DNA of 64,000 nt, from positions 4,778,501 to 4,842,500 of the forward strand of contig NC_009675.1 in assembly GCF_000017505.1 (NCBI RefSeq), given 5' to 3'. This DNA is from Anaeromyxobacter sp. Fw109-5. GTDB lineage: Bacteria > Myxococcota > Myxococcia > Myxococcales > Anaeromyxobacteraceae. The position numbers and the translations under genes are program-made. Positions 58,137 to 64,000 of the stretch are shown in pieces. Numbering within the stretch: the stretch's first letter is position 1; each line of letters begins with the position of its first letter. The notes beneath the pieces were generated by a model. It had not been told where the DNA came from, searched no databases, and saw nothing but the letters and a program-made list of their open reading frames with translations.

Positions 58137-58979
58137 ATGCCGACGCGCCTCGATCGCCCGGACGCCCTCGCCCTCGAGCAGGCCAAGCGCGCCCTCGAGA
58201 GCCCCGACCTCGCCATCCAGCTCGCGAGCCGCGTGGGGCGGCCGATCGAGCGGCTCGTCGAGAAGCTCCCGGCGCGCTCCCGGGAGCTCGTGAGCGGCGC
58301 CACGCGCGCAGCGCTCGAGCGGGGGCTCGATCTCGCCGTGCGCACCCTCGACTTCCGGGAGCCGGGCCCCGGCGGCGCCTCGGGGACGGTGCTCGCCACC
58401 CCCGCCGGCGCCTCGGACCTCGCGCACCGCGCGGCCGTGATCGCCTCGGGAGCGCTCGGCGGGGCGCTCGGCGCCGCGGCGCTCCCGCTCGAGCTGCCCG
58501 TCTCGACCACCCTCATGCTCCGCTCGATCGCCGATCACGCCCGCGCGCAGGGAGAGGACCTCTCGGAGCTGCGGGTGCGGCTCGAGTGCCTCGGCGTCTT
58601 CGCCATGGGCGGCCGTTCCCCGACGGACGACGCGGGCGAGACGGGCTACTTCGCGGTGCGCGTGGCCCTCTCGCAGGCGGTCGCGCGCGCCGCCGAGCAG
58701 CTCGGGGCGCGCGCCCTCGGCGACGTCGCCGCCGAGCGCGGCGCCCCGGCGGTGGTGCGGCTCGTCGGGCTCATCGCGCAGCGCTTCGGCACGACGGTCG
58801 CGCAGAAGGCGGTCGCGCAGGTGGTGCCGATCGTGGGCGCGCTCGCGGGCGCCGGCATCAACTCGGTGTTCATCCAGCACTACCAGAAGACGGCGTGGGG
58901 GCACTTCACGGTCCGGCGATTGGAGCGAAGGTACGGGGAGGAGGAGGTGAGGAGCGCATACGACGAGGCCGCGATCTGA
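58137..58979 (+). CDS. EcsC family protein
   Basis: Encodes 280 aa. The EcsC signature is clear: LAHRAAVIASGALGGALGAAALPLELPVSTTLMLRSIADHARAQGEDL, then VRLECLGVFAMGG and a C-terminal VAQVVPIVGALAGAGINSVFIQHYQKTAWGHFTVRRLERRYG. It has two hydrophobic stretches that may associate with membrane. The family is named after B. subtilis EcsC, whose role is undefined. It follows the TA pair by 67 bases and borders the repeat-rich region. Confidence 0.9.
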   Translation: MPTRLDRPDALALEQAKRALESPDLAIQLASRVGRPIERLVEKLPARSRELVSGATRAALERGLDLAVRTLDFREPGPGGASGTVLATPAGASDLAHRAAVIASGALGGALGAAALPLELPVSTTLMLRSIADHARAQGEDLSELRVRLECLGVFAMGGRSPTDDAGETGYFAVRVALSQAVARAAEQLGARALGDVAAERGAPAVVRLVGLIAQRFGTTVAQKAVAQVVPIVGALAGAGINSVFIQHYQKTAWGHFTVRRLERRYGEEEVRSAYDEAAI

Positions 58980-58995
58980 GGGCCTCGAGCTGACT

Positions 58996-59097
58996 CCGAC
59001 CTCGACCGCGACCTCGACCGCGACCTCGACCTCGACCTCGACCGCGACCTCGACCGCGACCGCGACCTCGACCGCGACCGCGACCGCGACCGCGACC
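58996..59097. repeat. GACCTC/GACCGC hexamer tract
   Basis: About 17 tandem hexamers alternate between CGACCT and CGACCG types right after the EcsC stop. The 12-bp array at 61633 uses the related unit ACCCCGACCGCG, and a short copy lies at 60568. No protein frame across it makes sense. Confidence 0.9.
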
Positions 59098-59122
59098 ATC
59101 AGAAAGTCCCGCTCGTCCCGAG

Positions 59123-59151
59123 CGCCGTCCTGAGCCTGGCGAAGGACGGCG
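59123..59151. repeat. REP-like hairpin 1
   Basis: CGCCGTCCT and AGGACGGCG form a 9-bp stem around GAGCCTGGCGA. The core TGAGCCTGGCGAAG is nearly the same as in hairpin 3 at 61589, and GGAGTCGAGGG follows it, as it also follows the hairpin at 60674. The element lies directly after the hexamer tract. Confidence 0.75.
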
Positions 59152-59270
59152 CGGAGTCGAGGGGCGAACGCGAGGACGTGAACCGCTCGATCAGCCGCCG
59201 CGCCGGGCTTTGCCCGTCACGGCGGCCTGCAGCGCGTGGTCCTCGTGAATGGGGGACGGGTTCGAGCTTG

Positions 59271-59325
59271 GGCGTTTGGCATCGCGCCTCCTGTCCGGGG
59301 TGAAGGAGGCGCGATGCCAAACACC
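59271..59325. repeat. 22-bp inverted repeat over the start of an IVP gene
   Basis: Arms 59271-59292 and 59304-59325 match at 21 of 22 positions around an 11-base loop. The right arm holds AGGAGG and the ATG (59314) of the downstream gene, so a transcript starting to the left would hide both in a hairpin. The left arm, read on the other strand, offers the same AGGAGG-GCGCG-ATG arrangement. Confidence 0.85.
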
Positions 59326-59715
59326 GTTCTCGTCCAGCTGAAGCCCGGTTCCGTTTCCACTCCCTCCCCCACACCCTTCCCCTTCCAGACCCTCGACGTC
59401 TACCGCTGCGCCCGAGAGCTCGCGGTGCGCGTTCATCGCGCCCAGCTCTCCGACGCGGAGCTCCGCGATCACGCCACCCGCGCGGCCAAGAGCGCGTTCC
59501 TGAACCTCAGCGAGGGACTCCCCGACGATCGCGTCGCCATGCGGCGCAAGTACTTCCTCGCCTCCGACGGCTCGCTCCACGAGGTCGTCGCGGCGGTGGA
59601 CCTCGCAGCCGGCATCGGGGCGGTCCAGGAGACCGACGCCGCCGAGATCCTCGCCCTCGCCGACCGGCTCCGGGCCATGCTGCGAGGGCTGCTCCGCAGG
59701 GCCGCCACGCGCTGA
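59314..59715 (+). CDS. Four-helix-bundle (23S rRNA IVP family) protein, copy 1
   Basis: Encodes 133 aa. After a Ser/Thr/Pro-rich leader of about 28 residues the four-helix-bundle fold begins: FQTLDVYRCARELAVRVH, LRDHATRAAKSAFLNLSEGLPDDRVAMRRKYFLAS, LHEVVAAVDLAAGIGAV and ALADRLRAMLRGLLRRA. The family includes proteins encoded in 23S rRNA intervening sequences and the Avd helper of diversity-generating retroelements; no rRNA or reverse transcriptase is present here. Its ribosome binding site and start lie in an inverted-repeat arm (59304-59325). It converges on a second copy 270 bases away. Confidence 0.88.
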   Translation: MPNTVLVQLKPGSVSTPSPTPFPFQTLDVYRCARELAVRVHRAQLSDAELRDHATRAAKSAFLNLSEGLPDDRVAMRRKYFLASDGSLHEVVAAVDLAAGIGAVQETDAAEILALADRLRAMLRGLLRRAATR

Positions 59716-59766
59716 ACGCAGCACGAGGCGCGGTGACCCGAGCGAGGTCACCGCGCCGCTCCGGTC

Positions 59767-59824
59767 TAAACCATGGTTCGTGATTCGCGATCACCTTCGG
59801 TGTCGCGAATCACGCCATGGTTTA
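59767..59824. repeat. 58-bp palindrome between convergent IVP genes
   Basis: TAAACCATGG...CGTGATTCGCGA on the left is mirrored by TCGCGAATCACG...CCATGGTTTA on the right, with CACC-TTC-GGTG at the centre; only a two-base bulge (one side TT, other a single C) and isolated bases break it. It can fold into a single long hairpin on either strand, 50 bases after copy 1 and 160 bases after copy 2. Confidence 0.85.
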
Positions 59825-59984
59825 GCCATGTTCTGACGGGGGCTGCGCCCCCGCCCCGCCGAGCGAAGCTCGTCGGGGCCCCACCCCTGCTACGCGGGGC
59901 CCGGGCGCGCTTCGCCCCTCGGGGCTCGCGCGCCGTCCCGCGGGCGCGGCTTCGCCGCGCTGTTTCCGAATCGCGCACGGTCGT
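59825..59984. repeat. Cluster of short G/C-rich hairpins
   Basis: In 160 bases several small hairpins follow each other: GGGGCTGCGCCCC, CGAGCGAAGCTCG, a GGGGCC/GGCCCC type pair, GGGCG-CGCTT-CGCCC and GCGCGGC-TT-CGCCGCGC. Several share a CTTCG or GAAGC turn. No coding frame is credible. This could be a field of decayed REP-type units or a structured RNA. Confidence 0.6.
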
Positions 59985-60395
59985 TTAGCGCACCAGCCCC
60001 GTCAGCATCGCCACGAGGCGGTCCGCGATCCGGGCGACCTCCTCCGCGTGGGCGGCGGAGGTGTCCCCGCACAGCGCCGCGATCTCGACCGCCGCGGCGG
60101 CCTCGACGGTCTCCGCGCGGGCGATGGCGAACGCGCGGGCTTTGTCGCCCCTCGTCACTCGCCCGGCGCCCTCCGCGGTGTTGAGGCAGGCCGACTTGGC
60201 CGAGCGGACGGCCTCGTCGCGGAGCTTCGCGTCGCGGATGGGCGAGCCGACGACGGCGAGGAGCAGGTCACGCGCGACGGCGAACGCGTGGAGCTTGTGG
60301 TGAGGGAGGACGGGGACGGGGGAAGAATTGCGGGAGCGGGAGGAGGGGACGGTGGAGCGGGCTGCGTCTGCAAGGGAAGCGAGGTTGTTGGCCAT
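59985..60395 (-). CDS. Four-helix-bundle (23S rRNA IVP family) protein, copy 2
   Basis: Encodes 136 aa, the same fold and leader style as copy 1: a Ser-rich N-terminus, then LPHHKLHAFAVARDLLLAVVG, LRDEAVRSAKSACLNTAEGAGRVTRGDKARAFAIAR, VEAAAAVEIAALCG and ARIADRLVAMLTGLV. The two copies are clearly related but not recent duplicates. The AAGGAG site and ATG (60395) lie in one arm of a 22-bp inverted repeat (60387-60443), the same layout as copy 1. Function unknown. Confidence 0.88.
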   Translation of the reverse strand: MANNLASLADAARSTVPSSRSRNSSPVPVLPHHKLHAFAVARDLLLAVVGSPIRDAKLRDEAVRSAKSACLNTAEGAGRVTRGDKARAFAIARAETVEAAAAVEIAALCGDTSAAHAEEVARIADRLVAMLTGLVR

Positions 60396-60443
60396 GGGGC
60401 GGCTCCTTTCACCCCCGGGAGAAGGAGCCGCCCCATGACCAAC
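60387..60443. repeat. 22-bp inverted repeat over the start of the second IVP gene
   Basis: Arms 60387-60408 and 60422-60443 match at 21 of 22 positions around a 13-base loop. The left arm (minus strand) holds AAGGAG and the ATG of copy 2; the right arm carries the same signals for a short plus-strand frame. The arm sequence is unrelated to that at 59271 although length, mismatch number and placement are the same. Confidence 0.85.
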
Positions 60444-60566
60444 GACTGTGAGCCCCCGGACGAAGACCGTCCGCCCGAACGACGCGTGGCCCCGAGAGCC
60501 GCAGGCGCAGTGCCACCCACCGGTGGCACGAGCCTGCCCGACGATGAGAGCGCCGTTCACGCGTAG
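60435..60566 (+). CDS. Short frame from the mirrored start signals
   Basis: Encodes 43 aa beginning MTNDCEPPDEDRPP, with AAGGAG seven bases upstream because of the inverted repeat. Third-position composition is mixed, so it is probably not a conserved protein; it may be a remnant of a gene that once shared the mirrored start. Confidence 0.2.
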   Translation: MTNDCEPPDEDRPPERRVAPRAAGAVPPTGGTSLPDDESAVHA

Positions 60567-60567
60567 T

Positions 60568-60600
60568 GACCGCGACCTCGACCTCGACCGCGGCGTCGAC
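60568..60600. repeat. Short GACCGC/GACCTC tract
   Basis: Five hexamers of the same type as the tract at 58996, ending GGCGTCGAC, directly before another REP-like region. Confidence 0.75.
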
Positions 60601-60673
60601 GGGATCACTCGAGGCCACTCATCCCGAGCCCTCCGACTCCGCGGCCCCGGCCGCTACGCTCAGGACAGGCTGC

Positions 60674-60697
60674 GCTCCGTCGCGTCAGCGACGGAGC
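60674..60697. repeat. REP-like hairpin 2
   Basis: GCTCCGTCGC and GCGACGGAGC pair perfectly (10 bp) around GTCA, followed by GGAGTCGAGGGATC, the same flank as hairpin 1. It lies 30 bases past the end of the phosphoesterase gene (minus strand), where it could also end or protect that transcript. Confidence 0.72.
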
Positions 60698-60726
60698 GGA
60701 GTCGAGGGATCCCGACCGCGCGCGGA

Positions 60727-61473
60727 TCACGCCCGCCCGGTCTGCAGCCAGCGCGCCCAGTCCTCCCGGCCGTTCCTTCGTGCGGCCGCGACGGCGGCGG
60801 CGTGGTCGTACTCGACGCTGCGAAGCGCGACGCTCCAGCCGCTCCGGGTCCGCTCGCAGATGGCGTAGCGAGCGTGGGGACTCCCGTTCTCGACCACGTG
60901 GAAGGACGGATGATCGTCGTCGTAGGCCTGCAACCCCACGCTGCCCGGATTCACGACGAGCCGCCCGTCCGAGAGCCAGTGGATGCCCGGCTGGTGCGAG
61001 TGGCCGCACACGATGAGGCGCTGCCCGGCTCCCGCGGCGCGTGCCTCGACCACTGCCGCCGGAGCGCGGACCACGCGGCCCCGCTCCACCTCCTCGAGGA
61101 GGTACGCGCGATCGTCCGACGGCGTGCCATGACAGAGCAGGATCGCGCCGTCGACCTCCAGCGTCGAGGGCAGCTGCCGCAGCCAGTCGCGGTGGCGGAG
61201 GCTGACGTGCTCGAACGCGTACTGGTCCGAGGGGCCCCCCGCGGCGTGCTCGCACGCGAGGAGCTGGCGCTCGTGGTTGCCGGCGACCGTGGGCAGGTCG
61301 AGCGACATGAGCAGGTCGGCCGTGGCAGCGGGGTCGAGCGGCCCGGAGAGCAGATCCCCCGCGTTGACGAAGCCGTCCGCTCCCTGTCCCTTCGCGTCCT
61401 TCAGCACAGCCTCGAGCGCCCACACGTTCCCGTGGATGTCCGCAAGCGCGGCGAGCCGGATCATGCTGGCCAT
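60727..61473 (-). CDS. Metallophosphoesterase (calcineurin-like)
   Basis: Encodes 248 aa. Metal-binding motifs run in order: LADIHGN (D-x-H), VNAGDLLSG (G-D), VAGNHERQL (G-N-H-E), ILLCHGTP and LIVCGHSHQPGIHW (G-H-x-H). This is the YfcE/MJ0936-like class of small cytosolic phosphodiesterases; the substrate is unknown. The start is the first ATG of MASMIRLAALADIHG (61473); a start three codons later is possible. The gene is flanked on both sides by REP-like hairpins and tandem repeats. Confidence 0.91.
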   Translation of the reverse strand: MASMIRLAALADIHGNVWALEAVLKDAKGQGADGFVNAGDLLSGPLDPAATADLLMSLDLPTVAGNHERQLLACEHAAGGPSDQYAFEHVSLRHRDWLRQLPSTLEVDGAILLCHGTPSDDRAYLLEEVERGRVVRAPAAVVEARAAGAGQRLIVCGHSHQPGIHWLSDGRLVVNPGSVGLQAYDDDHPSFHVVENGSPHARYAICERTRSGWSVALRSVEYDHAAAVAAARRNGREDWARWLQTGRA

Positions 61474-61588
61474 GATGCCCCGGCGCCCGGGAGCACGCGA
61501 CCTCGCCCTCGCGCGACGACTGCTGCACCGCATTCCGAACCCGACCCGCCCCGCCCACAGCGCGCCGCCCCAGAGTACGTGACTCGAG

Positions 61589-61619
61589 CGCTCGTGCTTG
61601 GACAGGCTCAGCACGAGCG
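61589..61619. repeat. REP-like hairpin 3
   Basis: CGCTCGTGCT and AGCACGAGCG form a 10-bp stem around an 11-base loop. On the minus strand the core TGAGCCTGTCCAAG is nearly the same as TGAGCCTGGCGAAG in hairpin 1. It abuts the 12-bp tandem array. Confidence 0.75.
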
Positions 61620-61632
61620 GTAGAGAGGAACA

Positions 61633-61845
61633 ACCCCGACCGCGACCCCGACCGCGACCCCGACCGCGACCCCGACCCCGACCGCGACCCCGACCGCGAC
61701 CCCGACCGCGACCCCGACCGCGACCCCGACCGCGACCCCGACCGCGACCCCGACCGCGACCCCGACCGCGACCCCGACCGCGACCCCGACCGCGACCCCG
61801 ACCGCGACCCCGACCGCGACCCCGACCGCGACCCCGACCGCGACC
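61633..61845. repeat. 12-bp tandem array
   Basis: About 17-18 copies of ACCCCGACCGCG, nearly perfect, with one altered unit near 61671-61682. Read on the minus strand one frame spells a Ser-Gly-Ser-Arg repeat, but it has no start region, so I treat it as non-coding. The whole gap 61474-61954 holds this array, a REP-like hairpin and the direct repeats after it. Confidence 0.95.
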
Positions 61846-61861
61846 TCCCGGCCGTAGGCGT

Positions 61862-61907
61862 GTTACCCGAGCTCCCGGTCTGACCTGTCACCCAAGTACC
61901 CGGTTTG
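61862..61907. repeat. Pair of 21-bp direct repeats
   Basis: GTTACCCGAGCTCCCGGTCTG (61862-61882) in its first 20 bases resembles the segment at 61887-61907 (GTCACCCAAGTACCCGGT), matching at 16 of 21 positions with a 25-base period. No transposase is present; such repeats may be the end of a lost insertion sequence or a regulator site. Confidence 0.5.
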
Positions 61908-61954
61908 TACCGGCCCCGACCCCAACCCCAACCCCGGCCTCGACCCGCTCCCAT

Positions 61955-64000
61955 TCACGTCCCCGGCTCGACCTCCTCTACGTTCCCGGGCTCCCGCTCC
62001 GCCCCGCACGCGATCCGCAGCACCGCGCCCTGCGCCGTGCCCGCCAGCAGCTCTCCCCCGCTCGCAGACAGGGCCGACACCGCGAGCCGCTCGAGCCCCA
62101 GCGGCCGCCCGGCCCCGAGCCCGGTCTCCGTCGGCCGCGCGAACACGAGGCCGCCGCCCTGCGTGCCCACCACCACCGCCTCGCCCGCGACCGCCGCGGC
62201 GCCCGGGTTCACCTCGTTCGCGCGCGCGTCGGCGAGCCTCAGCGCCGACACGGCGCCGTCCGCCCCCAGCCGCACGAGCCCGCCGTCGTCGGTGCCGGCC
62301 AGCGCTCCGGCGCCCAGCGGCGCGAGGGCGGTGACCACGTTCGTCGCCGCGCCGGGGGCTCCGAAGACGAGGGGGTGCCAGGTCGCGATCCGCGACAGGA
62401 GCGGCGCCTCCAGGCTCGCGCGCGAGAGCGCGTACGCGCCCGAGGCCGTCCCGATCCAGAGCTCCGTCTCGCTCGCGGCGAGCGCGCTCGCGCGGATGGG
62501 CTCGCCATCGGGGCCGGTGACGGACATCGGCTCGGCCCCGCGCCCCGCCGAGACGCGGAAGACGCCCCGCGCGGTCCCGGCGTAGAGCCGCTGCCCCGCG
62601 CGCGCGAGCGAGGTCACCCCCTCGCCCGCGAGCAAGGTGAGCGCGCGGCGCTCGCCGTCGAGGGCGACGAGCCCGCCCTGCGTCGCCGCCCACACGAGCC
62701 CGTCGTGCTCGGCGAGCGCGTTCACGAACCGTTCGCGGCCCTCGAGCCCCGCGATCTCCTGGGCCGCCCCGTCGGTTCCGAGGCGCACGATCCCCCCGTC
62801 GAACGTGCCGACGAGGGTCGCGCCGTCCGAGGCCGCCAGCACGGCGGTGACGCGCCGGCCCACCCGCGCGAGCTCGGCGCTGGCGCAGGGCGGCAGCGCG
62901 GCGAGCGCGGCGAGAGGCTCCGGCGCGAGCGACGGATCGCTCACCGCGGGGAGCGCCAGGTGGCGGAGACGGGCGCGCTCCTTCCAGGCGAGGGCGGCCG
63001 TGGCCGCTGCGAGGAGCGTCGCGCCGCCGAGGACGGCGACGAGCATCGCGCGGGCGAGCGCGACCCGGCCCCGGCGTCCCGGGCGCGGGGGGGACACCGC
63101 GAGGGAGGCGGGGCGGGCGTGGCCGACTGCCGGCGCGAGCGCCAGCGCGAGCAGCGTCGCGCGACGGCGGCCACGCCGCTCCGCCCCGAGCCGGAGGAAG
63201 GCGGCGGCGAGCGCCGCGCCGGCGAGGGCGAGGACGACCAGCCTCGCGCCGACGTCGGCCCGGAGGGCTCCCGCCGTACCAGGAGCGCGCGCGGGCACGA
63301 CGGCGAGCGTCAGCCTGCGCCGGCTCACGTTGCCCGCCGCGTCGGAGGCGACCACCTCGAGTCCGGCCGCACCGGCGCGCGCGGCCACGGGGACGTGGAG
63401 CTCCGCCACCCAGGCGCCGAGCGGCCCCTCCATCCGCGCCCGCGCGCGCTCGCCCCACGGCGCGCGCACGAGCACCTCCTTCACCTCCATCGCCCCCTTC
63501 ACCGCGTTGCCGAGGCCGCCCGGCCGCCGAGCCAGCTCGGGGAGCCACGCGACCGGCAGCGCCGGCTTGAGCGCGAGGCGCACGGTCTCGCCGGGCGCCG
63601 CCGTCGCGGGAGCGGCGAGCACGGCGACGGCGGCGGGCGTGGTGTCCACGCGGATCGGGGCGACCCGCTCCTCGCGCCTGCCGTCCTCGTGCCGGATGGT
63701 GACCCGCGCGTCGTAGCTCCCGTCCGGCCAGGCGGGCGGGACGAGGAAGCGGAGCACGAAGTCGCCGCGAGCGGGGTCGCGGATCGCCTCGCGCGCGCTC
63801 CGCTCGAAGGGGAGCGCGACGGAGACCGACACCGCGCCCGGCGGCGCCACCACGCGCAGCTCAGGATCGCCGGGCTTCACGCGGGCGGGGGCGACGTCCA
63901 CCAGGGAGGCGGGTCCGAAGATGCCCTCGTACGAGACCCCCTCCGGCAGCTCGTTCGGGACCAGCGCCTGCGCGAGCGGCAGCGCCGGATCGACGCGGAG
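61955..64000 (-). CDS. Membrane-anchored beta-propeller-like protein (5' end outside window)
   Basis: At least 681 aa; the frame stays open to the window edge, so the N-terminus is missing. The first 240 visible residues are beta-rich (FVLRFLVPPAWPDGSYDARVTIRHEDGR, an Ig-like or VIT-like domain), then two hydrophobic segments (LVVLALAGAALAAAFLRLG; AMLVAVLGGATLLAAATAALAW) separated by a basic stretch. The C-terminal 330 residues hold repeated blades such as DGLVWAATQGGLVALDGE, LYAGTARGVFRV, LWIGTASGAYAL and VVVGTQGGGLVFA, the two-component-regulator-propeller type. It probably senses or binds something in the envelope; no partner gene is visible. Confidence 0.85.
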   Translation of the reverse strand, partial: LRVDPALPLAQALVPNELPEGVSYEGIFGPASLVDVAPARVKPGDPELRVVAPPGAVSVSVALPFERSAREAIRDPARGDFVLRFLVPPAWPDGSYDARVTIRHEDGRREERVAPIRVDTTPAAVAVLAAPATAAPGETVRLALKPALPVAWLPELARRPGGLGNAVKGAMEVKEVLVRAPWGERARARMEGPLGAWVAELHVPVAARAGAAGLEVVASDAAGNVSRRRLTLAVVPARAPGTAGALRADVGARLVVLALAGAALAAAFLRLGAERRGRRRATLLALALAPAVGHARPASLAVSPPRPGRRGRVALARAMLVAVLGGATLLAAATAALAWKERARLRHLALPAVSDPSLAPEPLAALAALPPCASAELARVGRRVTAVLAASDGATLVGTFDGGIVRLGTDGAAQEIAGLEGRERFVNALAEHDGLVWAATQGGLVALDGERRALTLLAGEGVTSLARAGQRLYAGTARGVFRVSAGRGAEPMSVTGPDGEPIRASALAASETELWIGTASGAYALSRASLEAPLLSRIATWHPLVFGAPGAATNVVTALAPLGAGALAGTDDGGLVRLGADGAVSALRLADARANEVNPGAAAVAGEAVVVGTQGGGLVFARPTETGLGAGRPLGLERLAVSALSASGGELLAGTAQGAVLRIACGAEREPGNVEEVEPGT

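Noticed and set aside
59314-60395. Diversity-generating retroelement suggested by Avd-like four-helix-bundle proteins
   Set aside because: No reverse transcriptase, template repeat or variable repeat is present nearby; the IVP family is broader than Avd.
61633-61845. Possible CRISPR array
   Set aside because: Units of 12 bp repeat head to tail without unique spacers, and no cas gene is present.
60605-61954. Open frame with long Ser-Gly-Ser-Arg repeats across the 12-bp array
   Set aside because: The repeat is a translation of the tandem DNA array; the rest overlaps the phosphoesterase gene in another frame and no start signals precede it.

Overview
The window is about 74% G+C with near-total G/C at third codon positions. 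Its gene content (CorE-type copper sigma factor, anaerobic Fe(II) uptake, sulfur-compound reductase, fused 2-oxoacid:ferredoxin oxidoreductase, hemerythrin) points to a facultatively anaerobic Myxococcota, most like Anaeromyxobacter. That assignment is inference from content and composition; there is no rRNA or tRNA gene here to confirm it.

Layout. 0.2-7 kb: a PLP-dependent sulfur amino acid enzyme, a YihY/BrkB membrane protein, a universal stress protein, a DUF169 protein and a lipid A-type acyltransferase. 7-11.7 kb: a two-gene acyl-CoA carboxylase (biotin carboxylase with biotinyl domain, plus carboxyltransferase). 12-22.6 kb: a metal-resistance island. A CorE-like ECF sigma factor, a BlaI repressor, an M56 membrane protease with a His/Cys-rich extracytoplasmic loop, and a complete TolC/adaptor/RND efflux system lie on one strand; a Cu+-type P-type ATPase is divergent. 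23.6-27.4 kb: an outer-membrane protein, two FeoA, FeoB and a FeoB-associated Cys-rich protein, behind an apparent FNR-type class II promoter. 27.5-36 kb: a sulfur operon (FadL-type channel, molybdopterin reductase, four-cluster ferredoxin, two YeeE/YedE sulfur transporters, one with a rhodanese-like tail, and an NrfD anchor) with a divergent sigma-54 activator. 36-39 kb: a 2-oxoacid:ferredoxin oxidoreductase in two fused genes.

39-51 kb is mixed housekeeping: ferritin-like protein, cold shock protein, hemerythrin, AmrS-type radical SAM enzyme, an apparently exported protein-isoaspartate methyltransferase, a PRPP synthetase, a small LuxR-type regulator, a DUF3108 protein, a CcdA-thioredoxin fusion and an S41 peptidase. 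51-55.6 kb holds pyruvate dehydrogenase E2 and E1 without E3. 55.8-59 kb has an alcohol dehydrogenase, a Xre/RES toxin-antitoxin pair with an operator-like palindrome over its promoter, and an EcsC protein. 59-62 kb is repeat-rich accessory DNA: GACCTC/GACCGC hexamer tracts, a 12-bp tandem array, REP-like hairpins, and two convergent four-helix-bundle (IVP) genes whose ribosome binding sites and start codons lie inside 22-bp inverted repeats, separated by a 58-bp palindrome. The right edge cuts a membrane-anchored beta-propeller-like gene.

The least explained items are the metal-sensing logic of the 12-22 kb island and the hairpin-embedded IVP gene pair. No CRISPR array, prophage, complete insertion sequence, rRNA or tRNA was recognised.
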